This document shows, one piece after another, positions 6,392-13,287 of a stretch of DNA of 14,936 bases. Source of the DNA: Frankiaceae bacterium (GTDB taxonomy: Bacteria > Actinomycetota > Actinomycetes > Mycobacteriales > SCTD01); the NCBI GenBank assembly GCA_026786045.1, contig JAJAYV010000164.1, forward strand, positions 1-14,936. The letters are read 5' to 3'. The position numbers were made by a program, and so were the translations under genes. Position 1 is the first letter of the stretch, and every line of letters begins with the position of its first letter. The notes below the pieces were generated by a model, which worked only from the letters and a program-made list of their open reading frames with translations, had not been told where the DNA came from and ran no database searches.

Positions 6392-8112
6392 GGGCCGGTC
6401 CGCGGCAGCTCGACCCGGAAGAAGTAGCGGCCCGCCTGCCGCTTGCCCTCGTAGAAGTCGCCCTCCTTGCCGTCGGCGGCGAGCAGCTGCTCGAGCCAGA
6501 TCCAGGCCAGCACGACGTGGCCGACGGCCTCGAGGTAGGTGCTCGCGTTGGCCAGCGACACCTCGATGTCACCGGCGCTCCAGACCGCGGCGGTGGTCTT
6601 GGCGATCCGCTCGCTGGACTCCTGCAGTCGGGCTGCCAGGTCGGCCAGCTCGCCGCCGGCGTCGTGGGCCCGGGCGACCGTGCGGTCCATGGCGCCGGTC
6701 AGCGCTTGCAGCCCGGCGCCGCCGTTCATGACCACCTTGCGGCCCAGCAGGTCCAGGCCCTGGATGCCGTGGGTGCCCTCGTGGATCGGGTTGAGCCGGT
6801 TGTCCCGGTAGAACTGCTCGACCGGGTACTCCCGGGTGTAGCCGTACCCGCCGAGCACCTGGATCGCCAGGCTGTTGGCCTCCAGGCACCACTGCGACGG
6901 CCAGCTCTTGGCGATCGGCGTGAGGACGTCGAGCAGCAGCAGCGCGTCGGCGCGGGCGTGCTCGGTCTCGCCGGTGGCGTGCTCGTCGAGCAGCCGGCCG
7001 CAGTAGAAGTTCAGGGCCAGTGCGCCTTCGACGTAGGACTTCTGCGCCAGGAGCATCCGCTTGACGTCGGCGTGCTGGACGATCGGGACCTGCGGGCTGG
7101 CTGGGTCCTTGGCGCTGACCGGGCGCCCCTGCGGGCGGCCCTTCGCGTAGTCGAGGGAGTGCAGGTAGCCGGTGTAGCCGAGCGCCGTCGCGCCGAGCCC
7201 GACGCCGATGCGCGCCTCGTTCATCATGTGGAACATGTACTTGAGCCCCTGGTGCGGCTCGCCGACGAGGTAGCCGACGGCGCCGGGCCGGCCGCCGGGG
7301 GTGTGCTTGCCCTCGCCGAAGTTGAGCAGCGTGTTCACCGTGCCGCGGAAGCCCATCTTGTGGTTGAGCCCGGCCAGCACGACGTCGTTGCGCTCGCCGG
7401 TCTCGACCACCGTCTTGGGCACGATGAACAGCGAGATGCCCTTCACGCCGGCCGGTCCGCCCGGGATCTTGGCCAGCACCAGGTGGACGATGTTCTCGGT
7501 CAGGTCGTGGTCGCCGGCGCTGATCCACATCTTGTTGCCGAACAGCCGGTAGGTGCCGTCGTCCTGCGGCTCCGCCCGGGTCGTGACGTCGGACAGCGAC
7601 GAGCCGGCCTGCGGCTCGGACAGGCACATCGTGCCGAACCAGCGACCTTCGACCATCGGCTTGACGTAGGTCTCGACCTGCTCCGGCGAGCCGTGCTCGA
7701 CCAGCAGGTTGACGTTGGCGATCGTCAGGAACGGGTAGCTGCTCGTGCCGACGTTCGCGGCCTGGAACCACGCGAAGACGGCGTTGCCGATGACGGTGGG
7801 GAGCTGCAGCCCGCCGAGCTCCTCGTCGAGGGCGCCGCCGAGCAGGCCCGCGTCGGCGAAGACGCTGAGCGCCGCGGCGACCTCGGGGATGAGGGTGACG
7901 TGCTCGCCGTCGAACACCGGCTCGTTCGCGTCGGCCTTGTGGTTGTGCGGGGCGAAGTGCTCGGTGGCGATCTGCTCGGCCAGGTCGAGGACGTCGTCGA
8001 AGGTCTCGCGGGAGTGGTCGGCGTGCCGCGCACGGCCTGTGAGGCTGACGACGTCCAGCCACTCGTAGAGCAGGAAGTCCAGGTCGCGGCGGTTCAGGAG
8101 CAGGCTCGGCAT
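6328..8112 (-). CDS. Long-form acyl-CoA dehydrogenase (about 600-aa class)
   Basis: FAD-dependent flavoenzyme that introduces a 2,3-double bond in an acyl-CoA thioester and passes electrons to ETF. At 594 aa it belongs to the long class that includes DmdC-type and FadE5-type enzymes, longer than the usual 380-400 aa because of an extra C-terminal domain. Domains: N-terminal helical part (1-155), middle beta domain with LSEPQAGSSLSDV (164-176) and WISAGDHD (196-203), C-terminal catalytic helical part with QVLGGYGYTREYPVEQFYRD (418-437) and NPIHEGTHGIQ (441-451), where Glu445 aligns with the catalytic base of this class, then an extra domain (about 465-594). The C-terminus ends LDTQTSWF. Substrate cannot be deduced. 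It lies 10 nt after the UVR-motif gene on the same strand but also has its own TAGGCT box 7 nt before the ATG. Confidence 0.94.
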   Translation of the reverse strand: MPSLLLNRRDLDFLLYEWLDVVSLTGRARHADHSRETFDDVLDLAEQIATEHFAPHNHKADANEPVFDGEHVTLIPEVAAALSVFADAGLLGGALDEELGGLQLPTVIGNAVFAWFQAANVGTSSYPFLTIANVNLLVEHGSPEQVETYVKPMVEGRWFGTMCLSEPQAGSSLSDVTTRAEPQDDGTYRLFGNKMWISAGDHDLTENIVHLVLAKIPGGPAGVKGISLFIVPKTVVETGERNDVVLAGLNHKMGFRGTVNTLLNFGEGKHTPGGRPGAVGYLVGEPHQGLKYMFHMMNEARIGVGLGATALGYTGYLHSLDYAKGRPQGRPVSAKDPASPQVPIVQHADVKRMLLAQKSYVEGALALNFYCGRLLDEHATGETEHARADALLLLDVLTPIAKSWPSQWCLEANSLAIQVLGGYGYTREYPVEQFYRDNRLNPIHEGTHGIQGLDLLGRKVVMNGGAGLQALTGAMDRTVARAHDAGGELADLAARLQESSERIAKTTAAVWSAGDIEVSLANASTYLEAVGHVVLAWIWLEQLLAADGKEGDFYEGKRQAGRYFFRVELPRTGPQLALLESLDTTSLDTQTSWF

Positions 8113-8119
8113 GACGGCC

Positions 8120-8125
8120 AGCCTA
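8120..8125 (-). promoter_or_regulatory. -10 box TAGGCT of the acyl-CoA dehydrogenase gene
   Basis: TAGGCT on the minus strand ends 7 nt before the ATG at 8112, with no Shine-Dalgarno between. The spacing puts the transcript start at or next to the start codon (leaderless). Its TAG is also the stop codon of the upstream UVR-motif gene. Confidence 0.55.
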
Positions 8126-8461
8126 GGTCCGGCGGGCGAGCTCGGCGTCGACGGCCACGAGGTCGTCGCGCAGCCGGGCGGCGTCCTCGAAGCGCAGCTC
8201 GTCGGCAGCGCAGGCCATCGCGGCCAGGACCCGGTCGCGCTGAGCCTGCAGCTGCGGCACGGTCCGGCTGGCGAGCTGGACGGCGCTGGTGCCGATGAGC
8301 GTGGCGCCCTCGTCCGTGAGCAGCGGCTGCCGCTCGGGGGCGCCGCCCATGTGGTGGTGCCGGCCGGTCTCGTCTTGGGCGTAGGACCGGCTGCGCCGGC
8401 GCACCAGGTCGCGGGCGGTCGGCGGCGGCGGATCGCCGGCGCTCGCGTCGTCTGCGGTCAC
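8123..8461 (-). CDS. Small protein with C-terminal UVR motif
   Basis: A 112-aa soluble protein. Residues 76-110 (QRDRVLAAMACAADELRFED followed by AARLRDDLVAVDAEL) match the UVR motif found at the C-terminus of UvrB and in UvrC, where it forms a helical hairpin for protein-protein contact. No nuclease or helicase domain is present. Residues 1-30 are Pro- and Arg-rich, then comes a His-rich patch (HHH at 35-37). Its role is unknown; it could be an adaptor of repair or regulatory proteins (inference). The GTG start at 8461 overlaps the TGA of the EamA gene by 4 nt (GTGA), which supports both the start and translational coupling. Confidence 0.75.
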   Translation of the reverse strand: MTADDASAGDPPPPTARDLVRRRSRSYAQDETGRHHHMGGAPERQPLLTDEGATLIGTSAVQLASRTVPQLQAQRDRVLAAMACAADELRFEDAARLRDDLVAVDAELARRT

Positions 8462-9366
8462 GCGGGCACCGCCTCGCCCTCCTCGACCGCCGCGGCGGCG
8501 GGTCCGAGGCGAGCCAGCGCGGCGACCGCGAGCAGCACCACCACCCCGCCGAACACCTGCACGGCGCTGAGCCGCTCGCCCAGGACGAGCGCCGCGACAC
8601 CGATGCTCACGACCGGCTCCACCGTGGAGACGACCGCGGTGTCGGACGGCCCGAGCAGCGCGAGCGCGGCAAAGAACGCCGTCACCGCGACGACCGTCCC
8701 GACCAGGGCCACGGCGACCAGGGCCGCCCACGCCACCGGCCGCTGCGGTAGCGCGGGTCGCGTGAGCAGGGCGAGCAGGACGAGCACCACCGCGCCGGAG
8801 GTGAGCACGACGGCGGCCGTGGCGAACGACCCGACGCCGTGCACCCGGCTGCTGAGCACGATGTACGTCGCGTAGACCACCGCCGAGCCCAGGGCCAGCA
8901 GGACCCCGAGCACCTGCCCGCCGCCGACCGGGCCGATCGTCAGCACCGTGCCGACCGTCGCGAGCGCGACGCAGACGAGCGCTGCCGTGCGGGGCCGGTC
9001 GCGGAGGAGGACCGCGCCCAGCACGACCACCAGCGCCGGGTAGAAGTACAGGAGCAGCGCGGCGAGCCCGGCCGAGATCTGCTCGAGCGCGAAGAAGTAG
9101 AACAGCGACATGCCGACGTAGCCGAGCGCGCCGAGGCCCACCAGGGTCCAGAGGGGGCGGCCGCGGGGGAGCGGCTCGTGCCGCACCCGGGCGAGCACGA
9201 GCAGCACCGCGGCCGCGAGACCGAAGCGCACGACCAGCACGCCGATCGGCTCGGCGCCGTCCGCGTAGACGACCTTGGTGAGCACCGGCATCAGGCCGAA
9301 CGACGCGGCGCTGGTGAGCGCGAGCCCGATGCCCAGGGTGCGGCGGCGGCGGGCGTCCGGGGTCAT
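8458..9366 (-). CDS. EamA/DMT-superfamily transporter
   Basis: Integral membrane transporter of the drug/metabolite superfamily, 302 aa, with ten predicted membrane segments from two tandem EamA repeats (about 10-144 and 152-286). SAASFGLMPVLTK at 19-31 and LYFYPALVVVLGAVLLRDRP at 106-125 are typical first-repeat features; SDTAVVSTVEPVVSIGVAAL at 241-260 followed by VLGERL (261-266) is the matching end of the second repeat. The short N-terminus is Arg-rich and cytoplasmic. Substrates of this family (amino acids, nucleotides, other metabolites) cannot be told from sequence. It is the first gene of a leftward unit with the UVR-motif and acyl-CoA dehydrogenase genes. The ATG has no Shine-Dalgarno, but a TAGCGT box ends 6 nt upstream. 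Confidence 0.93.
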   Translation of the reverse strand: MTPDARRRRTLGIGLALTSAASFGLMPVLTKVVYADGAEPIGVLVVRFGLAAAVLLVLARVRHEPLPRGRPLWTLVGLGALGYVGMSLFYFFALEQISAGLAALLLYFYPALVVVLGAVLLRDRPRTAALVCVALATVGTVLTIGPVGGGQVLGVLLALGSAVVYATYIVLSSRVHGVGSFATAAVVLTSGAVVLVLLALLTRPALPQRPVAWAALVAVALVGTVVAVTAFFAALALLGPSDTAVVSTVEPVVSIGVAALVLGERLSAVQVFGGVVVLLAVAALARLGPAAAAVEEGEAVPA

Positions 9367-9372
9367 CCCGCG

Positions 9373-9378
9373 ACGCTA
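9373..9378 (-). promoter_or_regulatory. -10 box TAGCGT of the EamA transporter gene
   Basis: TAGCGT on the minus strand ends 6 nt before the ATG at 9366, the spacing expected for a leaderless transcript. It lies in the 74-bp divergent region shared with the gene at 9441. Confidence 0.45.
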
Positions 9379-9428
9379 GCGGTGCGCCTGCTGCGGCGTG
9401 GCGGCCGGACGGCGCCTACCGCTGTCCC

Positions 9429-9434
9429 TAGCCT
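9429..9434 (+). promoter_or_regulatory. -10 box TAGCCT of the gene at 9441
   Basis: TAGCCT ends 6 nt before the ATG at 9441 and no Shine-Dalgarno is present, so a leaderless transcript is likely. A -35 element is not evident. Confidence 0.5.
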
Positions 9435-9440
9435 GCGCCC

Positions 9441-9842
9441 ATGGCGCGAGGACGACACCGACGACGGTCCGGGCTGCTGTCGCGACTGCTGCCGCGCCGA
9501 CGGCGGTCGGTCGTCCCGCACCCGCCCGTTCGTGCCGAGCTCGAGCGTCTCGGGGCCGAGCTGCAGCGCCAGCGGCGGCTGAGCGCGACGATGGCCGAGA
9601 CGGCCGCGGCCGCGCTCGTCCGGGCCGGCCGGGCCGAGGACCTCGCCGCCCTCGCGGTGTCGCGGACCGCCGCCGCTGAGTCCGAGCTGGCTGCCGCGCA
9701 CGGTGAGCTGGCCGGCCTGCGCGCCGACCTGGCCGCGATGCGCGAGGAGCTCGTCTGGGCTTTCGCCGAGGGCCGGCTCCCCGTCGAGGCGCCCGCCCCG
9801 GTGGTTGTCGACCTGCGCGACACCACCCCCCGCACCGGCTGA
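9441..9842 (+). CDS. Small basic/coiled-coil hypothetical protein
   Basis: A 133-aa protein with no family I recognise. Residues 1-22 carry nine arginines and could bind nucleic acid or acidic lipids. Residues 31-110 are Ala/Leu/Glu/Arg-rich without proline and should form a long helical or coiled-coil segment (RAELERLGAELQRQRR at 31-46, ELAAAHGELAGLRADLAAMR at 82-101). The last 20 residues are Pro/Val-rich and disordered-looking. There is no membrane segment. Coding is supported by the TAGCCT box 6 nt before the ATG, by its neat fit between divergent and convergent neighbours, and by a stop codon that forms part of a hairpin with the opposing gene's stop. It is separated from the MFS gene's stop by only 6 nt. 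Confidence 0.65.
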   Translation: MARGRHRRRSGLLSRLLPRRRRSVVPHPPVRAELERLGAELQRQRRLSATMAETAAAALVRAGRAEDLAALAVSRTAAAESELAAAHGELAGLRADLAAMREELVWAFAEGRLPVEAPAPVVVDLRDTTPRTG

Positions 9843-9853
9843 GCGGTCTCAGC
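9838..9853. terminator. Hairpin joining two convergent stop codons
   Basis: GCTGAG (9838-9843) and CTCAGC (9848-9853) are perfect 6-bp arms around the tetraloop CGGT. The left arm contains the TGA of the gene at 9441 (9840-9842) and the right arm contains, on the minus strand, the TGA of the MFS gene (9849-9851). It is well placed as a bidirectional terminator, although no T-tract follows. Confidence 0.45.
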
Positions 9854-11270
9854 GGCCCCGGCCGCGGAGGGCGTCGACGACGGCCACGAGCGTGGCGAGG
9901 CCGACCAGGCCGGTGATGACGAGCAGGCCTGCCCGGAACGCCGCGCCGCCGTCGCCCGACGACGCCAGGGTGCCGGTGAAGACGCTGCCGGTGACGGCGA
10001 TGCCCGCGGCCGCGCCGATCCGCTGGCCGGTCTGCAGCACCCCGCCGGCGGTGCCGGCCGTCGCGACGGGCACCTGCGACAGCGTCAAAGTGATGTTCGG
10101 GGTAATGACCAGTCCGCTGCCGACGCCCGCGACCAACAGCGGAACTGCTGCGGCCCAGGCGATCCCACGGCCGGGGACGAGCACCGCGGCCAGCCAGGTG
10201 CCCGCGAAGCCCGCGGCGGCCAGGAGCAGGCCGGCGACGACGACCGGGCGGCCGAAGCGCGTCACCAGCGGCCCGCCCGCCGCGGCGGCCACGGCCGAGC
10301 CGACGGCGAAGGGGAGGAAGGCTGCACCCGTCGCGAGCGCGCCGTACCCCAGGTCGCCCTGCAGGTGCAGGGAGTAGATGAAGAACGAGCCGGTGAAGCC
10401 GGCGAAGAACAGCAACGCGATCAGCGCCCCGGAGGCGTAGCCCGCGCGCCGGAACAGCACGAGGTCCACCAGCGGCTCGCCCGTGCGCACGTAACGGCGC
10501 TCCCACAGCACCCACGCCACGAGCAGCGCGGCGCCCAGCGGGTAGAGCGGCCACAGCCCGCCCTGGATGAGGGCGAGCAGCAACGCGCCGACGCCCCCGC
10601 CGAGCAGCAGGATGCCGACCGGGTCGGTGTCGTACGAGCGGTGGCCGGGCGGGTCGGCCGGCAGCAGCCGCAGCGCGAGCAGCAGCGCGACCACACCGAC
10701 AGGCAGGTTGACGAAGAAGACCAGCCGCCAACCGAGCTCAGCGCCGGCGGCGGAGATGAGCAGCCCGCCGACGACCGGCCCGACCGCGGTGGAGAAGCCG
10801 ATGGAGGCGCCGAGCGCACCGAACGCCTTGGCCCGCTCCGCGCCGCGGAACAGCTGTTGGATCAGCCCGCTGACCTGCGGCGTGAGCAGCCCGCCGGCGA
10901 AGCCCTGCAGCAGCCGCGCGCCGACCAGCCACCCGGGGGAGGGGGCCAGCCCGCAGGCCATGCTCGCCACGACGAACAGCACGAGCCCCAGCAGGAACGC
11001 CGAGCGCCGTCCGCGGGCGTCGCCGAAACGGCCGGCCGGCACGAGCAGCAGCCCGAAGGTGAGGGCGTAGCCGGACACGATCCACTGCAGCGAGGCGTCA
11101 CCCGCGCCGAGCGAGGTGGCGATGCTCGGTAGCGCGACGTTGACGATGCTGATGTCGAGCAGCGTCATGAAGCCGACGACGAGGCAGACCGCGAGCGCCT
11201 TCCAGCGCCGCGGGTCGGGCTCGTAGGTCTCGTCGGTCAGCGAGCCGGGCCGGGCTGGCGCGGGGCTCAT
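9849..11270 (-). CDS. MFS drug exporter, DHA2 family (14 TM)
   Basis: Proton-coupled multidrug exporter of the major facilitator superfamily, 473 aa from the ATG at 11270, with about fourteen membrane segments. Signatures are the first-helix LDISIVNVALP (38-48), motif A GRFGDARGRR (80-89), the LLQGFAGGLLTP stretch (120-131) and antiporter motif C GPVVGGLL (164-171); this combination is that of DHA2 (EmrB/QacA-like) proteins. An in-frame GTG at 11279 would add three residues (MAAM...); I prefer the ATG but the choice is uncertain. It follows hisN by 16 nt on the same strand and is probably the last gene of the ACP-fabF-hisN transcript. No dedicated regulator of the TetR or MarR type is adjacent, so substrate and control are unknown. 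Confidence 0.93.
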   Translation of the reverse strand: MSPAPARPGSLTDETYEPDPRRWKALAVCLVVGFMTLLDISIVNVALPSIATSLGAGDASLQWIVSGYALTFGLLLVPAGRFGDARGRRSAFLLGLVLFVVASMACGLAPSPGWLVGARLLQGFAGGLLTPQVSGLIQQLFRGAERAKAFGALGASIGFSTAVGPVVGGLLISAAGAELGWRLVFFVNLPVGVVALLLALRLLPADPPGHRSYDTDPVGILLLGGGVGALLLALIQGGLWPLYPLGAALLVAWVLWERRYVRTGEPLVDLVLFRRAGYASGALIALLFFAGFTGSFFIYSLHLQGDLGYGALATGAAFLPFAVGSAVAAAAGGPLVTRFGRPVVVAGLLLAAAGFAGTWLAAVLVPGRGIAWAAAVPLLVAGVGSGLVITPNITLTLSQVPVATAGTAGGVLQTGQRIGAAAGIAVTGSVFTGTLASSGDGGAAFRAGLLVITGLVGLATLVAVVDALRGRGR

Positions 11271-11286
11271 GGCCGCCACTCTCGGG

Positions 11287-12075
11287 TCACGAGGGCGAGG
11301 GCGCCAGCCGTACGAGCACCTCGTCGTGGAGCAGCCCGTTGCTGCAGACCGCGCTGCCGCCGTCGGCGCGCGCCCGGCCCGCCAGGTCGGTGAAGCGGCC
11401 GCCGGCCTCCTCGACCACGACCTGCAGCGGCGCCAGGTCCCACAGCGAGACCTCCGGCTCGAAGGACGCGTCGACCGCGCCCTCGGCCACCATCACGTGC
11501 GACCAGAAGTCGCCGTACGCGCGGGTGCGCCACACCTCGCGGGACAGCTCCAGCAGCCCGGGCAGCCGGCCTGTCTCTTCCCACCCGGTCAGCGAGGAGT
11601 ACGCCACCGAGGCGTCGGCCAGCGAGGACACCGCACTGACCTGGAGCCGGCGGGCCTGCGCGAGTGAGCCGCCGGCGAACGCGCCGAGGTCCCGCGCGGC
11701 CCACCAGCGGCGGCCGAGCGCCGGCGCGCTGACGACGCCGACGACGACCTCGCCGTCGACCTGCAGCGCCACCAGCGAGGCCCAGACCGGCACGCCGCGG
11801 ACGAAGTTCTTGGTCCCGTCGACCGGGTCGACGACCCAGCGACGGGGGCCGGTGCCGGTCTCGCCGTCCTCCTCGCCGAGCACGGCGTCGCCGGGGCGGG
11901 AGGAGGCCAGCCGGGTCCGGATTGCCTGCTCCACAGCACGATCCGCGTCGCTGACGGGAGTGAGGTCGGGCTTGCTCTCCACGACCAGGTCGACCGCGCC
12001 GAAGCGGTCGAGGGTGATGGCGTCGGCGGCATCGGCCAGCTCGTGCGCGAGGGCGAGGTCGTCCTCGAGGCTCAC
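11287..12075 (-). CDS. hisN: Inositol-monophosphatase-family phosphatase, probable histidinol-phosphatase HisN
   Basis: Mg2+-dependent phosphatase, 262 aa, most like the actinobacterial HisN group that hydrolyses histidinol phosphate in histidine synthesis. Metal-site motifs are complete: Glu pair in GEED (67-70), DPVDGTKNF at 83-91 (Asp83, Asp86) and WDLAPL at 212-217 (Asp213). SKPDLTPVSDADRAVE at 34-49 and YGDFWSH at 187-193 favour HisN over generic inositol monophosphatases, which remain an alternative. The GTG at 12075 is forced: going upstream in frame there is a TGA before any other start codon. This GTG is the third start in a 17-bp tandem repeat and overlaps the stop of mini-ORF 2 by 4 nt, so expression probably depends on reinitiation from fabF. 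No other his gene is in the window. Confidence 0.88.
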   Translation of the reverse strand: MSLEDDLALAHELADAADAITLDRFGAVDLVVESKPDLTPVSDADRAVEQAIRTRLASSRPGDAVLGEEDGETGTGPRRWVVDPVDGTKNFVRGVPVWASLVALQVDGEVVVGVVSAPALGRRWWAARDLGAFAGGSLAQARRLQVSAVSSLADASVAYSSLTGWEETGRLPGLLELSREVWRTRAYGDFWSHVMVAEGAVDASFEPEVSLWDLAPLQVVVEEAGGRFTDLAGRARADGGSAVCSNGLLHDEVLVRLAPSPS

Positions 12076-12092
12076 GCCGGTCCCAGGCTCAT
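12072..12092 (-). CDS. Mini-ORF 2 (MSLGPA), coupled to hisN
   Basis: Six codons, MSLGPA, then TGA. The ATG (12090-12092) overlaps the stop of mini-ORF 1 by 4 nt and the TGA (12072-12074) overlaps the GTG of hisN by 4 nt. GGGG lies 6 nt upstream of its ATG. It more likely serves to pass ribosomes on to hisN than to make a functional peptide. Translation is untested. Confidence 0.45.
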   Translation of the reverse strand: MSLGPA

Positions 12093-12109
12093 GCCGGCCC
12101 CAGGCTCAT
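12089..12109 (-). CDS. Mini-ORF 1 (MSLGPA), coupled to fabF
   Basis: Six codons, MSLGPA, then TGA. Its ATG (12107-12109) overlaps the TGA of fabF by 4 nt (ATGA). The peptide is identical to mini-ORF 2, and its LGPA end equals the C-terminus of FabF, because both are encoded by the same repeat unit. A role in translational coupling is inferred. Confidence 0.45.
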   Translation of the reverse strand: MSLGPA

Positions 12110-13287
12110 GCCGGCCCCAGGATGAGCGAGCCGTTGTGGCCGCCGAAGCCGAAGGAGTTGCTGATCGTGGGGCCTGGTTCCCATGCCCGGGGCTCGAGCA
12201 CGACGTCGATCTCGAGCTCGGGGTCGACCTCGGTCGTGCCCAGCGTCGGGGGCAGCTCGCGATGCACGAAGGACAGCAGCACGCTCGCCGCCTCCAGCGC
12301 GCCGGCCGCGCCGAGTCCGTGACCGGTGACGCCCTTGATGCTCGACACGGGGACGGCGCCCGGGCCGAAGACCGTCGCCACCGCGGTCGCCTCCGCGGCG
12401 TCGTTGAGCGGCGTCGAGGTGCCGTGGGCGTTCACCGCGCGGATGTCCGCGGCCGACAGCTCGGCGTCCTCGAGCGCGAGGCGCATGCAGGCCGCGGCGC
12501 CGACCCCGCCGGGGGAGGGCGCGGTCATGTGGTGGGCGTCGCAGGTGGAGGCCGCCCCCAGCACCTCGCCGTAGATGCGGGCGCCGCGGGCGAGCGCGGC
12601 GTCGCGCTCCTCGAGCACGAGCACGGCCGCGCCCTCGGCGATGCAGAAGCCGTCGCGGCCGACGTCGAACGGCCGTGACAGGCCGCTCCTCGACAGCGCG
12701 GTCATGACGGTGAACGCGGCGACCGTCGTGGGGGTCATCGAGGACTCGGCGCCGCCCGCGAGGACGACGTCGCACCGGCCGTCGGCGACCATGCGGGCGC
12801 CCGCGGCGACGCTGTGGGTGCCTGCGGCGCAGGCGGTCGTGAGGGTCTCGCAGGGACCCTGCAGCCCGTGGCGCAGCGATACAGCAGCAGCGCCGGCGTT
12901 GGGCATCACCATCGGGATCGTGAACGGCGAGACGCGACCCGGACCGCGCGCGGCCAGCACACCGACCTGCGTCTCGAGGGTCCCGACGCCGCCGATGCCG
13001 GTGCCGAGCTGCACGCCCGCGCGGGCGGGGTCGACGTCGGGCAGCCCGCCGCAGTCCTCGAGCGCCATGTCGGCGGCGGCCACGGCGAAGTGGGTGAAGC
13101 GGTCGAGGTGGCGGGCCTGCTTGCCGGACAGCCAGGGCGAGGGGTCGAAGTCCTCTACGCGGCGCTCCCGCCGGTCCGGCGGCGTCGTCTGCAGGCCCTT
13201 CCAGAACGCCTCGAGGCCGGTGCCGGCGGGCGACACGATGCCGATCCCGGTCACCACGACCCGGCGAGGAGCGGCCGCGCGACGCAT
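12106..13287 (-). CDS. fabF: Beta-ketoacyl-ACP synthase II (FabF-type)
   Basis: Condensing enzyme that extends acyl-ACP with malonyl-ACP in type II fatty acid synthesis; cytosolic dimer. The 393-aa protein has the thiolase fold features and full catalytic set: Cys153 in TTACAAGTHS (150-159), His288 in NAHGTSTPLND (286-296), Lys318 and His323 in IKGVTGHGLGAAGALE (317-332), and the C-terminal NSFGFGGHNGSLIL (377-390). The active cysteine excludes a chain-length factor. The N-terminal RRVVVTGIGIVSPAGTG (8-24) is typical. The ATG at 13287 shares one base with the TGA of the upstream ACP gene (TGATG), so the two are coupled. A longer upstream frame is open but merely runs through the ACP gene. Downstream its stop is the first of three stop/start overlaps leading to hisN. 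A specialised ketosynthase of a secondary pathway is possible but no partner genes support it. Confidence 0.93.
   Translation of the reverse strand: MRRAAAPRRVVVTGIGIVSPAGTGLEAFWKGLQTTPPDRRERRVEDFDPSPWLSGKQARHLDRFTHFAVAAADMALEDCGGLPDVDPARAGVQLGTGIGGVGTLETQVGVLAARGPGRVSPFTIPMVMPNAGAAAVSLRHGLQGPCETLTTACAAGTHSVAAGARMVADGRCDVVLAGGAESSMTPTTVAAFTVMTALSRSGLSRPFDVGRDGFCIAEGAAVLVLEERDAALARGARIYGEVLGAASTCDAHHMTAPSPGGVGAAACMRLALEDAELSAADIRAVNAHGTSTPLNDAAEATAVATVFGPGAVPVSSIKGVTGHGLGAAGALEAASVLLSFVHRELPPTLGTTEVDPELEIDVVLEPRAWEPGPTISNSFGFGGHNGSLILGPA

Larger units (their letters stand above)
12070..12120. repeat. Three tandem 17-bp units at the fabF-hisN junction
   Basis: On the + strand the unit GCTCATGCCGGCCCCAG occurs at 12104-12120 and 12087-12103 (identical) and at 12070-12086 with two mismatches. 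Read on the minus strand, each unit ends one short reading frame and opens the next by a stop/start overlap. Unit length 17 equals six codons minus one base, exactly the shift needed to keep the 4-nt overlaps intact when a copy is added. Confidence 0.97.

Noticed and set aside
5470..8298. 942-codon open frame on the + strand covering the acyl-CoA dehydrogenase region
   Set aside because: It is antisense to a clear enzyme gene, its product is low-complexity Arg/Gly/Ala/Val-rich with no domain, and such frames are common opposite coding DNA of very high GC.
12070..12120. Frameshift or broken gene between fabF and hisN
   Set aside because: Both genes are complete with intact motifs. The 17-bp copies fall outside both coding frames except for the overlaps, so nothing is disrupted.
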